Shown piece by piece: positions 32,684 through 42,375 of a stretch of 64,000 nucleotides of DNA; the first letter of the stretch is position 1; each line of letters starts with the position of its first letter. The notes beneath the pieces were generated by a model. It saw nothing but the letters and a program-made list of their open reading frames with translations. It had not been told where the DNA came from and did not search any database. Source of the stretch: Deinococcus detaillensis. GTDB taxonomy: Bacteria > Deinococcota > Deinococci > Deinococcales > Deinococcaceae. The translations under genes and the position numbers were made by a program. The stretch spans positions 113,401 through 177,400 of the forward strand of contig NZ_VKDB01000006.1 of NCBI RefSeq assembly GCF_007280555.1, in the 5' to 3' direction.

Positions 32684-33411
32684 GCCTCTCCGGCCAGTGG
32701 CTGAGCCAGGAAGCCGATCACGGCGCGGTTAAAGGCGGCAGGCTGATCGACCATCACCACATGTCCGGCGTGGGCAATTTCGGTGTACCGGGCATTAGGC
32801 AGGCGTTGGGCCAGCAATTGGCCGAGGTGCGGCGGCACCAGCGGATCACGCGAGCCCCAGATGACCAAGGTGGGCACCTGAATGGTTGGCAGCAGCGCTT
32901 CCACATCGTCGCGCAGCAAATCGCGGGCTGAGCGGTAAAGATTGGGCAGGCCGGTTCTGAGTGAATCGCGCAGCACCACCGGCATAAAGCGGGGACGACC
33001 TGAAAAGCCCGCACGCGGCAAATTGAGCGCCACTTTCCACCAAGCCGCGTGAAGTAAGCCGCTGGCACAGGCCAAAATCAGGCGGCTGACCCGCTGGGGC
33101 GAGGCTGCCGCCACGTACAGCGCGATTTGGCCGCCCATGCTATGTCCCAGTACGGCACACGGCGGCAAATCGAGCTGCTCCATCCATGCGCCGATCAGCC
33201 GAGCCGCTTCCTGCACGCCGACTCCGCCGAGCAGTTCTAAAGTCAGGACTTCGTGGGAGGCGGCCAGCGCGGGCGCATTGAAGCGCCACCAGCGCCCCGA
33301 ACCGCTCAGACCATGAATGAGAATGATCGGCGGCCCCGCGCCCTGACGGGTGTAGCGGAGAGTGCGCGTCCCTGAGCTGAACGTTTCGGTGATGATACGA
33401 GGCGGGCGCAC
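32680..33411 (-). CDS. Alpha/beta hydrolase 2
   Basis: A 243-residue alpha/beta-fold hydrolase. It has IILIHGLSGSGRWWRF (oxyanion), VLGHSMGGQIAL (nucleophile Ser), IWGSRDPLVPP (Asp) and EIAHAGHVVMVDQ (His). It starts at GTG 33411, 7 nt after TATCTT (33419-33424), the leaderless pattern. It shares only the fold with hydrolase 1. The pair may act in sequence on one ester or lactone (inference). Confidence 0.85.
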   Translation of the reverse strand: MRPPRIITETFSSGTRTLRYTRQGAGPPIILIHGLSGSGRWWRFNAPALAASHEVLTLELLGGVGVQEAARLIGAWMEQLDLPPCAVLGHSMGGQIALYVAAASPQRVSRLILACASGLLHAAWWKVALNLPRAGFSGRPRFMPVVLRDSLRTGLPNLYRSARDLLRDDVEALLPTIQVPTLVIWGSRDPLVPPHLGQLLAQRLPNARYTEIAHAGHVVMVDQPAAFNRAVIGFLAQPLAGEA

Positions 33412-33495
33412 ACCCAGGAAGATAGCGCAGCGGCGAGGCGCGAATACCGCTTGTATGCCCGCTCCCCCAGTTCTTGAATGTTGCGTGTAGGTGCT

Positions 33496-34113
33496 CTAAA
33501 GTCCGCTCCCCACCGCTTGAGCGCTCCGGTTCATGTTCAAAAACAGTTCATGGATGCGGGCGTCTCCGGTCAGTTCGGGGTGGAAGCTTCCGGCCAGCAC
33601 ATTGCCTTGGCGGGCCAGCACGATCTGGTCTTGGTGACGGGCCAGCACTTCGACGCCCTCTCCCACTGCCGCAATGACAGGAGCGCGGATAAAGACGGCG
33701 GGAAACGGCGTTTCAAACCCCGAGACGTCCAGAGGAGTGCGGAATGAGTCCACCTGACGGCCAAAGGCGTTGCGCTGCACGGTGATGTCCATCAAATCGA
33801 GGCTGGGCTGCTCTCCGAACTGCGGCGGTGTGCCGTGAATAGTGCGGGCCAGCAAAATGGCTCCCGCGCAGGTGCCGAAGATGGCTCCGCCCGCCGCGTG
33901 AAACTCCTGAATAGCGCTGATGAGGCCGTATTCCACCATTAAATTGCCGATGGTGGTGCTTTCGCCGCCCGGCAAAATTAGGCCGGACAGCCCTCCGAGT
34001 TGATGCGGCAGTCGGACTTCGATGACGTGTGCGCCGAGGGTCTGGAGCAGGCGCTTGTGTTCGCGGAACGCTCCCTGAAGGGCCAAGACGCCGATGGTGG
34101 GTGGTGAGTTCAT
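33496..34113 (-). CDS. pdxT: Pyridoxal 5'-phosphate synthase glutaminase subunit PdxT
   Basis: A 205-residue class I glutamine amidotransferase that feeds ammonia to PdxS for PLP synthesis. It begins TIGVLALQGAFREHKRLL. The Gly loop is LILPGGESTTIG, the nucleophile Cys is in IFGTCAGAILLA, and the His/Glu dyad is in GSFHPELT. ATG 34113 has GGAG upstream; the longer frame to 34176 adds a poor N-terminus. pdxS lies 130 nt upstream in the same direction. Confidence 0.93.
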   Translation of the reverse strand: MNSPPTIGVLALQGAFREHKRLLQTLGAHVIEVRLPHQLGGLSGLILPGGESTTIGNLMVEYGLISAIQEFHAAGGAIFGTCAGAILLARTIHGTPPQFGEQPSLDLMDITVQRNAFGRQVDSFRTPLDVSGFETPFPAVFIRAPVIAAVGEGVEVLARHQDQIVLARQGNVLAGSFHPELTGDARIHELFLNMNRSAQAVGSGL

Positions 34114-34242
34114 TCTGGCTCCAGAGTAATTGCTGCTCGGGTGTGGCTGCTGATTCGTAACTGAGATCAAGCTCAATGAAGAAAGGTGGGAGCAAGGCGC
34201 GGCGGCCTGCCCCCAACAGTCATACTCGGTAGAAACGAGGTC

Positions 34243-35160
34243 TTACCAACCCCGGCTGGCCAGTCTTTCTTCGGGAATCAGCGAATCGATATTGATACCG
34301 GTCATTGGCAAGCCCAGATTCTCGCTGACCTCGGCCAGAATATCGGGGTTGTCGAAGTGGGTCACGGCCTTGACGATGGCGCGGGCACGCTTTTCAATTT
34401 GGGCGAGGTCTCCGCCGCCGCTCTTGAAGATGCCGCTGCCGACGAATACCCCGTCTAAGCCGAGCTGCATCATCAGCGCCGCGTCCGCAGGCGTAGCGAT
34501 GCCGCCCGCCGCGAAGTTGACCACCGGCAGCTTGCCGTACTGGTGGACATACTGCACCAAGTGGTAAGGCGCTTGGAGGTCGCGGGCCACCGACATCAGT
34601 TCCTCGCTGGGGCGGGCCTGAATGCTGCGAATTTCGCCCAGGATATTTCGGGCGTGCCGCACCGCTTCCACCACATCGCCGGTACCGGCTTCGCCTTTGG
34701 TGCGGATCATGCTGGCTCCCTCACCGATTCGCCTGAGCGCTTCGCCCAAGTTTTTGGCTCCGCAGACAAACGGCACGTTGAATTTACTTTTTTCAATGTG
34801 GTAGCTCTCGTCGGCGGGGGTCAGCACTTCGGATTCGTCAATGAAATCCACCCCGAGCGACTGCAAAATCTGGGCTTCCACAAAGTGCCCGATGCGGGCT
34901 TTGGCCATCACCGGAATGGTCACGGCGGCGATGATCTCTTTGATCATGCTGGGATCGCTCATGCGGGCCACGCCACCGTCCTTGCGGATGTCGGCGGGCA
35001 CGCGCTCGAGGGCCATCACGGCGGTGGCTCCGGCAGCTTCGGCGATTCGGGCGTGCTCGGGCGTCACCACGTCCATGATCACGCCGCCTTTGAACATCTC
35101 GGCGAAGCCGAACTTGATTTCAGGGGTGCCTTGCTGGGTCTGGGAATGTTGGTCAGTCAT
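34243..35160 (-). CDS. pdxS: Pyridoxal 5'-phosphate synthase subunit PdxS
   Basis: A 305-residue (beta/alpha)8 synthase that makes PLP from ribose 5-phosphate, glyceraldehyde 3-phosphate and ammonia. Signatures include [17 protein letters not shown] with the first catalytic region, [29 protein letters not shown], and [24 protein letters not shown] (35167-35172) sits 6 nt upstream of the ATG, so the transcript appears leaderless. pdxT follows. Confidence 0.96.
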   Translation of the reverse strand: MTDQHSQTQQGTPEIKFGFAEMFKGGVIMDVVTPEHARIAEAAGATAVMALERVPADIRKDGGVARMSDPSMIKEIIAAVTIPVMAKARIGHFVEAQILQSLGVDFIDESEVLTPADESYHIEKSKFNVPFVCGAKNLGEALRRIGEGASMIRTKGEAGTGDVVEAVRHARNILGEIRSIQARPSEELMSVARDLQAPYHLVQYVHQYGKLPVVNFAAGGIATPADAALMMQLGLDGVFVGSGIFKSGGGDLAQIEKRARAIVKAVTHFDNPDILAEVSENLGLPMTGINIDSLIPEERLASRGW

Positions 35161-35166
35161 GGCACG

Positions 35167-35172
35167 AGCATA
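35167..35172 (-). promoter_or_regulatory. -10 box of pdxS (leaderless)
   Basis: TATGCT on the minus strand, 6 nt before the start codon. Confidence 0.6.
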
Positions 35173-35249
35173 GTCTCAAACTGGCTCCCTCGCTAGAGCC
35201 AGAAGGCGGGGGATGATGGAGCCAGTTTGAGGAGTGTTTGAGCGGCACG

Positions 35250-36755
35250 CTAAGGCAAAAAAGCCAGCGGATCAACCGGCGTGCCGCCCAGTCGCAGCTC
35301 GAAATGCAGGTGCGGCCCGGTGCATTCGCCGGTGCAGCCCACGTAGCCGATGAGGTCGCCCTGCTTGACGCTCTGCCCGGTCTCCACCGCTGTCTGGCTC
35401 AGGTGGCCGTAGACGACGGCGAGGTTGAGATCAGCGTCAACGGTATAGACATTGATGCCGTAAGCGCCCTCGCCACTTTTGGTGACTTCACCGGCTTGGG
35501 CAGCGTAAATCGGCGTGCCGGTGGGTTCGACCATATCGAGGCCGCCGTGAAACTGCTCGACGTGAAACTCAATGTCTTCTTCGCCAAATCGGCTGGTCAG
35601 GCGTGGGTGTTCGAGCGGCCAGCGAAGATGCAAATCGGGGGCATTTTGCTCGGCACTCAGCGCGGCCTGCATCTGCGGGCGCGGATCGCTGCTGGCCAAG
35701 TCAAGCATCTGGGTTTTGATCTGCTGCGTTCTGGTCGCGTCCTCGGCGGCTTGCTGAGTAAGGAAGGCTTGGTACTCGGCTTCCTTGGCCGCCGCTTCAG
35801 CGGCTTGCTGGGCCGTCCAAGCGTCGTACTGGGCTTGGCGCTGGTACTTGGCAATCAACGCGAGGCGCTCAGGACTTTTCAGCCACGTTTGGTAAGCGTC
35901 AAATCGGCGCTGGCGCTCGGCCAAGCGGGCGGCCTTCCACGCTTCGAACTGCTGATACTGGGCCAGCAGTACGGCGGCTTTGGCCTGCTGAATGGCCCTC
36001 AGGCGGCGGGCGAGCAGCTCTTCGTGCAGTGAGTCGGCGTAAATGCCCGGCAGCAGCAGTTCGTCACCGACGCTGAGTTCGGTGGGCAGTTTGATGGCGT
36101 TGGCGCGGGCCACGGCCAAAGGTGCGGCGTGGTAAGCCGCAATCAAATCCGCCGCCGTCTGGCCGGGCTTGATGCGGATCAGCAGGCCCGTCTCGGCGGT
36201 GGGAATGTTGAGCCGGGTACCGACAGCCAGTTTATCGAGGCTGCCGAGTTCAAGGTTGGCGCTGATCAGTTCGCGTTCCGAGAGATTGGAGCGCTGCATC
36301 AAATGGCTGAGGGTATCGCCGTAAGCCACCGTCACGGTTTTGATGCTGCTGGGCCGGCGGCTCACGGGCAAGGTGAGCCGCAAGGCCACCCGCACCACCT
36401 GACCGGCACGGAGCGGCAGGCCCGAGGGCGTTTGCTCAGCGCCGCCTCTGAGCACCTTGAGGGCGCTCAGGCCCACGCCGTAGCGCTCAGCGATCTGCCC
36501 AGGCCGCTCACGAGACTGGGCGATCACCAGGGCGCTGCTGGGGCCAGTGGGCAGGGCGGCCCGTTTTGGGATCAAGAACGCCGCTGGCACCTGCACCCCT
36601 TTGAGCCGCGTCAAATTCAGCGGATCGGCCAGCGGCGCAGCAGCAAGAAAGGGAAACGGCGGTTTGGCCGCTTGAGCCGCTCCCAACAAAGCCAAGCCCA
36701 AGATCGCCGCCTTGAGCTGGGTTTTGGTTTGTCGAACTGGAACGGCGTGCCGCAA
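35250..36755 (-). CDS. LysM-M23 cell-wall endopeptidase
   Basis: A secreted peptidoglycan hydrolase of about 500 residues. A signal peptide (KAAILGLALLGAAQA) is followed by three LysM-like repeats (about residues 60-250; PGQIAERYGVG, YGDTLSHLMQRS, PGQTAADLIAAY). Then comes a long Ala/Glu/Gln coiled coil (~255-370) and a C-terminal M23 LytM domain with HGGLDM and GPHLHFEL, zinc-binding His/Asp/His. The architecture matches EnvC/NlpD-like division or wall-remodelling factors. The start is uncertain: TTG 36755 gives a sensible signal peptide, but the frame opens at TTG 36812 and a TAAACT box lies at 36822-36827. Confidence 0.85.
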   Translation of the reverse strand: MRHAVPVRQTKTQLKAAILGLALLGAAQAAKPPFPFLAAAPLADPLNLTRLKGVQVPAAFLIPKRAALPTGPSSALVIAQSRERPGQIAERYGVGLSALKVLRGGAEQTPSGLPLRAGQVVRVALRLTLPVSRRPSSIKTVTVAYGDTLSHLMQRSNLSERELISANLELGSLDKLAVGTRLNIPTAETGLLIRIKPGQTAADLIAAYHAAPLAVARANAIKLPTELSVGDELLLPGIYADSLHEELLARRLRAIQQAKAAVLLAQYQQFEAWKAARLAERQRRFDAYQTWLKSPERLALIAKYQRQAQYDAWTAQQAAEAAAKEAEYQAFLTQQAAEDATRTQQIKTQMLDLASSDPRPQMQAALSAEQNAPDLHLRWPLEHPRLTSRFGEEDIEFHVEQFHGGLDMVEPTGTPIYAAQAGEVTKSGEGAYGINVYTVDADLNLAVVYGHLSQTAVETGQSVKQGDLIGYVGCTGECTGPHLHFELRLGGTPVDPLAFLP

Positions 36756-36897
36756 TGCGCCCCCGAAGCCTTTGACGTGAGCAAAACATTTGAAATAACC
36801 GAACAAAACCAAGATGCAGCCAGTTTAACAGCAACCGCTTAAATCATTCAAGATCAAAGGAGTTAAAGTTCACACTTAGCTGAGTGGACTAAATAAC

Positions 36898-38178
36898 TCA
36901 GCCGCCGCCCAACGTCGCCAAGAATTCCTGATTGTTGCGGGTCTTGCCCATCCGTGAGAGCAGCATTTCCATGGCGTCGGCGGGGTCCATGTCCGAGATG
37001 ACTTTTCGCAGCAGCCACATTTTGTTGAGCACGGCGGGGTCGAGCAGCAGCTCATCGCGGCGGGTAGACGACTTGGTGATGTCCATGGCTGGAAAAATGC
37101 GGCGCTCTTCCAAACGGCGGCTGAGCACCAGTTCAGCGTTGCCGGTGCCTTTAAATTCTTCAAAAATCACGTCGTCCATGCGTGAGCCGGTTTCGACCAA
37201 AGCCGTGGCCAAAATGGTGAGGCTGCCGCCCTCCCGGATGTTGCGGGCCGCGCCCAGAAAGCGCTTAGGCCAGTGCAGGGCGTTGGAGTCTAGGCCACCC
37301 GAGAGCGTGCGTCCGGTGGGCGGCGTGACCAGGTTGTTGGCGCGGGCGAGGCGGGTAATCGAGTCGAGCAAGATCACCACGTGGCCGCCGTCTTCCACCA
37401 AGCGGCGGGCGCGTTCATGCACGAACTCGGCCACCCGGATGTGGTGCTGCGGCGGCTCATCAAACGTCGAGGCGATCACCTGTGCGCCCTGCACGCTCTC
37501 GCGGAAGTCGGTGACTTCTTCGGGGCGCTCGTCGACCAGCAGCACAATCACTGTAACGTCGGGGTAATTGCGGGTGATCGAGTTGGCGATTTTTTTGAGC
37601 AGGGTGGTCTTGCCGGCTTTGGGCGGCGCGACGATAAGCGCCCGCTGGCCGCGCCCAATCGGCACCAGCAAATCCACCACCCGCAAGCTGACGCTGTCGG
37701 CCACGCCGGGTTCTTCCAAGACCAGTTGCTGATCGGGAAATGTCGGGGTCAAGTCGTCAAAACGCGGGCGCAGCTTGGCGGTTTCGGGCGAGAGGTTGTT
37801 CACGGCCTCAACCTGAATCAGCGAGCCGTAGCGCTCGTTTTCGCGGGGGCGGCGGGCGCGGCCAATCACCTCGTCACCGCTGCGCAGCAGAAACTGCTTG
37901 ATGATGCCCGCCGTAATCAGCACCGTGCGCGAGGAAGGATCGAGCAAGTCGCCCTGCAAAAAGCCGTAGCCGTCGGGACTGATCTCGAGGTAGCCGCGTG
38001 CCAGCGTCTGCCCTTCGCGCTCGGCTTGGCGCTCCATGATGGCCAGCGACAGCGCGTCTTTTTTGAGCTTGCGGTAATTTTCGATGCCCGCCTGAGCAGC
38101 AATCAGGTGCAGCTCTGGCAAGATCTTTTGTTGAAGTTCGTGGAAGGGCAAAGTTTCGGTGCCCAGATGGTCATTCAC
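36898..38178 (-). CDS. rho: Transcription termination factor Rho
   Basis: A 426-residue RNA-dependent hexameric ATPase. The N-terminal helical and cold-shock RNA-binding domains include [14 protein letters not shown]. Walker A is [15 protein letters not shown], Walker B is [16 protein letters not shown], and the Q-loop/R-loop region [20 protein letters not shown] is conserved. There is no long insertion in the RNA-binding domain. It is the last gene of this minus-strand block. Confidence 0.97.
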   Translation of the reverse strand: MNDHLGTETLPFHELQQKILPELHLIAAQAGIENYRKLKKDALSLAIMERQAEREGQTLARGYLEISPDGYGFLQGDLLDPSSRTVLITAGIIKQFLLRSGDEVIGRARRPRENERYGSLIQVEAVNNLSPETAKLRPRFDDLTPTFPDQQLVLEEPGVADSVSLRVVDLLVPIGRGQRALIVAPPKAGKTTLLKKIANSITRNYPDVTVIVLLVDERPEEVTDFRESVQGAQVIASTFDEPPQHHIRVAEFVHERARRLVEDGGHVVILLDSITRLARANNLVTPPTGRTLSGGLDSNALHWPKRFLGAARNIREGGSLTILATALVETGSRMDDVIFEEFKGTGNAELVLSRRLEERRIFPAMDITKSSTRRDELLLDPAVLNKMWLLRKVISDMDPADAMEMLLSRMGKTRNNQEFLATLGGG

Positions 38179-38451
38179 AGTGTGGCCTCGGCGCGCAGGT
38201 CGCCCGCAAGGGGGCGGAAGAATAAAGAGCAGGGAAAGTAGGCTTAGTTCTTAGTTTAGCTGGACAGAAGCTGAGCAAGCAAAGGGGCGGCTCAACACTG
38301 CTTAAAAGTATTCCGTGATGGCCTGAAGAATTTGAGGTAAACCGGGTGGAGCGGGCAGGCCCGGTAGGTGGCGTTCTGCCCAAGAAGCGGGCAGGCTCGG
38401 CAGCCACTCACCACTTGGGTTGCTGGACAAAATAGGGAGTGGCAAAGCCGC

Positions 38452-38457
38452 TAAACT
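38452..38457 (+). promoter_or_regulatory. -10 box of the HD-domain gene (leaderless)
   Basis: TAAACT, then 7 nt, then GTG 38465. Confidence 0.55.
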
Positions 38458-38464
38458 GCTCGGC

Positions 38465-38974
38465 GTGCCCACGCGTTTTTTCGGCAAAATCAGCAGTAAG
38501 CTCCGCAAACTGCCCGGCAAAGTCAAGCGGCTCTCACGCAGCGTGACCGCCAGCCAGGCCCAGCCAAACGACGCTTGGGCGCTGGGCTTGCTGACCCCGC
38601 CTGAAGCGCGGCTGTACCTCAGCATGGACGCCCGTGACCGCGAACATGCTTGCCGCGTCACGGCGGCGTTGCTGGCCGCCTACCCTGACAGCAGTCCCGA
38701 ACTCAGCGCGGCGGCCCTGCTGCACGACAGCGGCAAATCGCTGCGGCCCTACCGTGTGCATGAGCGCGTTCTGGTGGGGTTGGTGCCGGGACGGGCCGCC
38801 CAGCAGTTGCCGTTTGGAGCACTTTATCTGCGCGGTCAGCATCCGGCCATCGGAGCCGAGTTGCTGCGCCGCACCGGGGGCCGTGAGCGGGTGGCCGAAC
38901 TGGTCGAGCGTCACCACGCTCCCAAAGGCGACGCCGAAGCCGCGCTACTCCACCAATTTGATGACCTAGAGTGA
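38465..38974 (+). CDS. HD-domain phosphohydrolase-like protein
   Basis: A 169-residue protein. After a basic N-terminal stretch (SSKLRKLPGKVKRLSRSV) comes an HD domain: HACRVTAALL (first His), ALLHDSGKSLRP (the His-Asp pair) and ERHHAPKGDAE (further His). Such domains hydrolyse phosphate esters or nucleotides with divalent metal. The substrate is not known. GTG 38465 follows the TAAACT box; the frame extends a little upstream without a better start. Confidence 0.75.
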   Translation: MPTRFFGKISSKLRKLPGKVKRLSRSVTASQAQPNDAWALGLLTPPEARLYLSMDARDREHACRVTAALLAAYPDSSPELSAAALLHDSGKSLRPYRVHERVLVGLVPGRAAQQLPFGALYLRGQHPAIGAELLRRTGGRERVAELVERHHAPKGDAEAALLHQFDDLE

Positions 38975-39052
38975 ACCCGGACCAGCTGAATCTTTTCTTC
39001 ATCTTTGGACCTACTTCACGCTGCACTCTGTAAGGCCAGTTACGCTTAAGCC

Positions 39053-39529
39053 ATGACCACTCCGACGCCAGCTTCCACGCCCACGCCGCAACCGTTTGCC
39101 CGCGTCGCCATCGGCATTGACTTTTCAGCGAGCTCAGACGGCGCACTGCTGCTGGCCCGCTCCCGCTTTCCCGGCGCTGAGCGGCTGCTGATTCATGTGG
39201 TGGACGTCCGCGCCGCCGCCACGCCTGACATTTCGGGCGCGGGCTTGATACCGATGGTAACCTCGCCTGATTTGATCAACACCCTGACCCAAGTGGACAA
39301 GTCGCGCCTCGACAAGCTGACCGAAGTCGGCGAGTCGCACGAGATCGTCAGCGGAGACCCTGCCTCGGCATTGGTGGAAGCCGCGCAGGCGTGGGGAGCG
39401 GACTTGATCGTGGTGGGCAGCCATCAGCAGGGCACCATCGAGCATTTCTTTGTCGGTTCGGTGGCCGAACAAGTCCTGAAAAAATCGCGGGTGCCGGTGT
39501 TGGTCATCAAAGTAGGTAACCACGCTTGA
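39053..39529 (+). CDS. Universal stress protein (UspA family)
   Basis: A 158-residue single-domain Usp. It has the ATP-binding pattern VVGSHQQGTIEHFFVGSVAE followed by SRVPVLVIK, matching the G-2x-G-9x-G-(S/T) motif of nucleotide-binding members. The N-terminus RVAIGIDFSASSDGALLLA is typical. TACGCT (39041-39046) ends 6 nt before the ATG. It is likely a stress-response protein of the cytoplasm. Confidence 0.88.
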   Translation: MTTPTPASTPTPQPFARVAIGIDFSASSDGALLLARSRFPGAERLLIHVVDVRAAATPDISGAGLIPMVTSPDLINTLTQVDKSRLDKLTEVGESHEIVSGDPASALVEAAQAWGADLIVVGSHQQGTIEHFFVGSVAEQVLKKSRVPVLVIKVGNHA

Positions 39530-39607
39530 CGGCCATTCTTGACTGCTGGTAGCGCCGCAGATTGACAAGCCCGGCCCCCTGACTTAGACTGAGCGGCCTT
39601 CCTCTGT

Positions 39608-39682
39608 GGCCCCATCGTCTAGTGGTCAGGATGGTACCCTCTCACGGTATAGACACGGGTTCGAGTCCCGTTGGGGTCACCA
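39608..39682 (+). tRNA. tRNA-Glu(CUC)
   Basis: The acceptor stem is GGCCCCA/TGGGGTC. The anticodon stem is GTACC/GGTAT with one G-U pair around loop CTCTCAC, giving CTC. The T arm contains GGTTCGAGTCC. The discriminator is A and CCA is encoded. With tRNA-Glu(UUC) at 2847 it covers both Glu codons. Confidence 0.97.
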
Positions 39683-39684
39683 CA

Positions 39685-39728
39685 ACAAAAGCCGCCACTT
39701 GCCAGTCCGGGAGTGGCGGCTTTTGTTT
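39685..39728 (+). terminator. Terminator of tRNA-Glu(CUC)
   Basis: A perfect 15-bp inverted repeat (ACAAAAGCCGCCACT at 39685-39699 and its complement at 39712-39726) with a 12-nt loop. The right arm ends in TTTTGTTT. It starts 3 nt after the CCA. Confidence 0.88.
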
Positions 39729-39748
39729 CGCCTTTCGGGGCCAGCCGC

Positions 39749-39754
39749 TATGCT
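39749..39754 (+). promoter_or_regulatory. -10 box of deoC (leaderless)
   Basis: TATGCT, then 6 nt, then ATG 39761. Confidence 0.6.
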
Positions 39755-39760
39755 CAGGGC

Positions 39761-40438
39761 ATGACTGACGCTCCGCTCGATCTCGCGCCTTACATCGACC
39801 ACACCTTGCTCAAGGCTACTGCCGCGCCTGCCGATCTCATTCAGCTCTGCGCCGAGGCGCGGCAGCACCACTTCAAAGCCGTCTGCGTCAATCCTCAGCA
39901 CATTGCGCTGTGCGCGGGAGAACTCAGGGACAGCGGCGTGAAGATCGCCACCGTCTGCGGATTTCCGCTGGGAGCCACCACCAGCCAGCAAAAGGCCGAG
40001 GAAGCCCGCCTGAGTGTGGCGGCCGGGGCCGACGAAGTGGATATGGTCATCAGCATCGGCTCGGCCATCGCGGGCGACTGGGAGTATGTGCAGGCTGACA
40101 TCGCCGCCGTGCGGGCGGCCACCGGCGGCAAGGTGCTGAAAGTCATTATCGAGACGTGTTACCTCAGTGACGAGCAAAAGGAAAGAGCCACCGAAGCCGC
40201 CGTGCAAGCTGGAGCCGATTTCGTCAAGACCAGCACCGGTTTTGGCACCGGCGGGGCCACGCTCGACGACGTGCGCTTAATGGCCCGCGTGATCGCTGGG
40301 CGGGCGCAGATCAAAGCGGCGGGAGGCGTCCGCAGCCCCGCCGACGCAGCGGCCATGATTGAAGCCGGAGCCACGCGGCTGGGCACCTCGGGCGGAGTGG
40401 GTTTGGTGTCGGGCGAGCAAAACAAAGCGGGGTACTGA
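39761..40438 (+). CDS. deoC: Deoxyribose-phosphate aldolase
   Basis: A 225-residue class I aldolase cleaving 2-deoxyribose 5-phosphate to acetaldehyde and glyceraldehyde 3-phosphate. It starts YIDHTLLKATA. KAVCVNP carries the first signature, the Schiff-base Lys is in DFVKTSTGFG, and the assisting Lys is in QIKAAGGVRS. In a DNA-repair specialist it can recycle nucleoside sugars. maf begins 2 nt after its stop, so the two form an operon. Confidence 0.95.
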   Translation: MTDAPLDLAPYIDHTLLKATAAPADLIQLCAEARQHHFKAVCVNPQHIALCAGELRDSGVKIATVCGFPLGATTSQQKAEEARLSVAAGADEVDMVISIGSAIAGDWEYVQADIAAVRAATGGKVLKVIIETCYLSDEQKERATEAAVQAGADFVKTSTGFGTGGATLDDVRLMARVIAGRAQIKAAGGVRSPADAAAMIEAGATRLGTSGGVGLVSGEQNKAGY

Positions 40439-40440
40439 GC

Positions 40441-41025
40441 GTGGCTCATCGTCAACCAAGCATTATTTTGGCGTCCGGCAGCCCGCGCCGCCGTGAACTG
40501 CTGACCTCGCTGGGGGTGAGTTTCACGGTGGAGGCCGCCGACTTGGATGAACACAGCGACCACACCGACCCGCTGGAAGTCGCCCGCGATCTGGCGCTAC
40601 AAAAGGGCCGGGCCGTCTTTGCCCTGCGCCCGGACGCACTGGTGATCGCCTCGGATACGGTGGTGGCGCTGGGCTCAAAGCAACTGGCCAAGCCCGGCAC
40701 CACCGCCGAAAATGCTGAATTTATCGCTGAGCTGAGCGGGCAGGTTCACCACGTCTATACCGGCGTGGCCGTGCTGTCGCCGCTGGGCGAAGACGCTGAA
40801 GTGTCGGACACCCGCGTGTTCTTTCGGACACTGACCCTCTCGGAAGTGCAGTGGTACGCCCAAACTGGCGAAGGCTTGGACAAAGCGGGCGGCTACGGCA
40901 TTCAGGGTCTGGGCGCGGCGCTGATAGAGCGCATTGAGGGCGAATACAGCGGCGTGGTGGGTTTTCCACTGAGTGTGGTGATTGGCCTGCTGCGGCGACA
41001 TGAGGTGAAGGTTCTGGGGGACTGA
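40441..41025 (+). CDS. maf: Maf family nucleotide pyrophosphatase
   Basis: A 194-residue Maf protein, a house-cleaning enzyme that hydrolyses dTTP/UTP or modified nucleoside triphosphates. It has the N-terminal loop LASGSPRRRELL, then VIASDTVVAL and DKAGGYGIQGLG. It starts at GTG immediately after deoC. Subfamily assignment (YhdE-like or YceF-like) is not certain from motifs alone. Confidence 0.9.
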   Translation: MAHRQPSIILASGSPRRRELLTSLGVSFTVEAADLDEHSDHTDPLEVARDLALQKGRAVFALRPDALVIASDTVVALGSKQLAKPGTTAENAEFIAELSGQVHHVYTGVAVLSPLGEDAEVSDTRVFFRTLTLSEVQWYAQTGEGLDKAGGYGIQGLGAALIERIEGEYSGVVGFPLSVVIGLLRRHEVKVLGD

Positions 41026-41156
41026 GCGGTGAAGGGTGAGAAAAACGAGAGACAGCTGAGGTGTACTTTTATGAACGGCTGCTTCATCTCACCCCCGCCC
41101 AACCTCTCGGCTTGAGGGGCCAGAAACTCAACCCACTCACGTCCTTTCCCCTTACT

Positions 41157-41190
41157 TCTAAAAACAAAAACAGCGCCCCGCAGGACGCCG
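41157..41190 (-). terminator. Terminator of rpmF
   Basis: On the minus strand, GCGTCC pairs with GGGCGC (one G-U pair) around TGCG and is followed by TGTTTTTGTTTTT. It lies about 20 nt after the rpmF stop. Confidence 0.72.
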
Positions 41191-41210
41191 CTTTCAGTCT
41201 AAAGATGAGT

Positions 41211-41393
<183 letters not shown>

Positions 41394-41778
41394 GGTAATT
41401 TCTCCTGAGTCTTCGCCTGCGCCTGAGCACACTCGCTTTCGGCGGCGGAGTGCAAGTTGCGGCTGGTTGCAGTTTCTCGCCTGCTTTTTCACCCTTCGGG
41501 TCGGGCGAGCTTAAAAGCAAGGCAACAGGGGGGAGTATAGCACGTCGGTGCTGGGTTGGGGAATGTCCGAACCTCATCAAATCACGCAACATTCGCAGCG
41601 TCTAAATGAGCATCCAGATTCCTTGAGAGCACTTGTCAAAAGGCTGGTCATGCCGAGCGGTGTGGTACGTGGTCAGCCGCGTCCGTTCATGACAATACGT
41701 CCTTGAAGACGCTTCCTGACGACAAATACTCTATTTCGTGAGCCCGCTTCCAAACGTCAGGACGCTCAAAATTCAAAT
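41394..41778. other. Intergenic region upstream of rpmF, 385 nt
   Basis: The left 140 nt is the rpmF leader. It contains possible nested hairpins (ACCC-GAA-GGGT inside CTCGCC/GGCGAG). The promoter is at 41534-41539. From 41545 to 41778 I see no gene, repeat or RNA. Confidence 0.5.
41534..41542 (-). promoter_or_regulatory. Extended -10 promoter of rpmF
   Basis: TGC-TATACT on the minus strand, a full consensus extended -10. No good -35 is seen. Predicted leader length is about 130 nt, unlike the leaderless neighbours. Confidence 0.65.
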
Positions 41779-42375
41779 TCATTTCCCTGCGCCGTCCAAA
41801 AACAAACTCACCAGCGCCTGCGCTGTGCCTTCGGGATCAGGGCTGGGCGCTCCACTGACCAGCGGGTAGAGCAGGCCCAGCAGCGCCCGCGTCAGTACCG
41901 CGCTGGGCAAGTCGGCCCGTACCTCGCCGCGCTCGGCGGCGGTACTCATCAGCTCACTCAGGCCGCCCATCCACAACTTGCGGTAACGCTGCTCAAAGTC
42001 GGCTCGGCGCTCGGCGGAGACGTGTTTGAGTTCGCCGGCCAGTTGCAGGCCCACCCGCTGCTGCGGAGCGCTGATGAGTAAGGCGTGGATCAGCGCGTAA
42101 AGCTGGGCACGCAGCCCGATTTGCTGCTTTGAGATCTCAGTGACGCCCGCCAATCCTGCCAAAGCGCCGTTGAGAATCGCCAAAAATAGCCCTTCCTTGT
42201 CGGCGTAGTGGTGGTAGAGGGCCGGTTTAGTCACGCCCACCGCCGCCGCCACCTCGCGCATACTGACGCCGTGATAGCCCCGCGCCACAAAAAGCTGCGC
42301 TCCTTCAGAGAGGATGCGCTCACGGGTACTGGCAGGCAAGGCGGCGCTGCTGGCGACACTCTCCAGCGTGCTCAA
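41779..42375 (-). CDS. TetR family transcriptional regulator
   Basis: A protein of about 200 residues with an N-terminal TetR helix-turn-helix: ASTRERILSEGAQLFVARGYHG followed by SMREVAAAVGVTKPALYHHY. The C-terminal ligand domain is Leu/Ala-rich and unassigned. The start is uncertain. TTG 42375 places the HTH about 18 residues from the N-terminus, as usual; the frame extends to ATG 42480 but adds a 35-residue region unlike TetR proteins. The likely target is itself or a neighbour, but no operator palindrome was identified. Confidence 0.82.
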   Translation of the reverse strand: MSTLESVASSAALPASTRERILSEGAQLFVARGYHGVSMREVAAAVGVTKPALYHHYADKEGLFLAILNGALAGLAGVTEISKQQIGLRAQLYALIHALLISAPQQRVGLQLAGELKHVSAERRADFEQRYRKLWMGGLSELMSTAAERGEVRADLPSAVLTRALLGLLYPLVSGAPSPDPEGTAQALVSLFLDGAGK

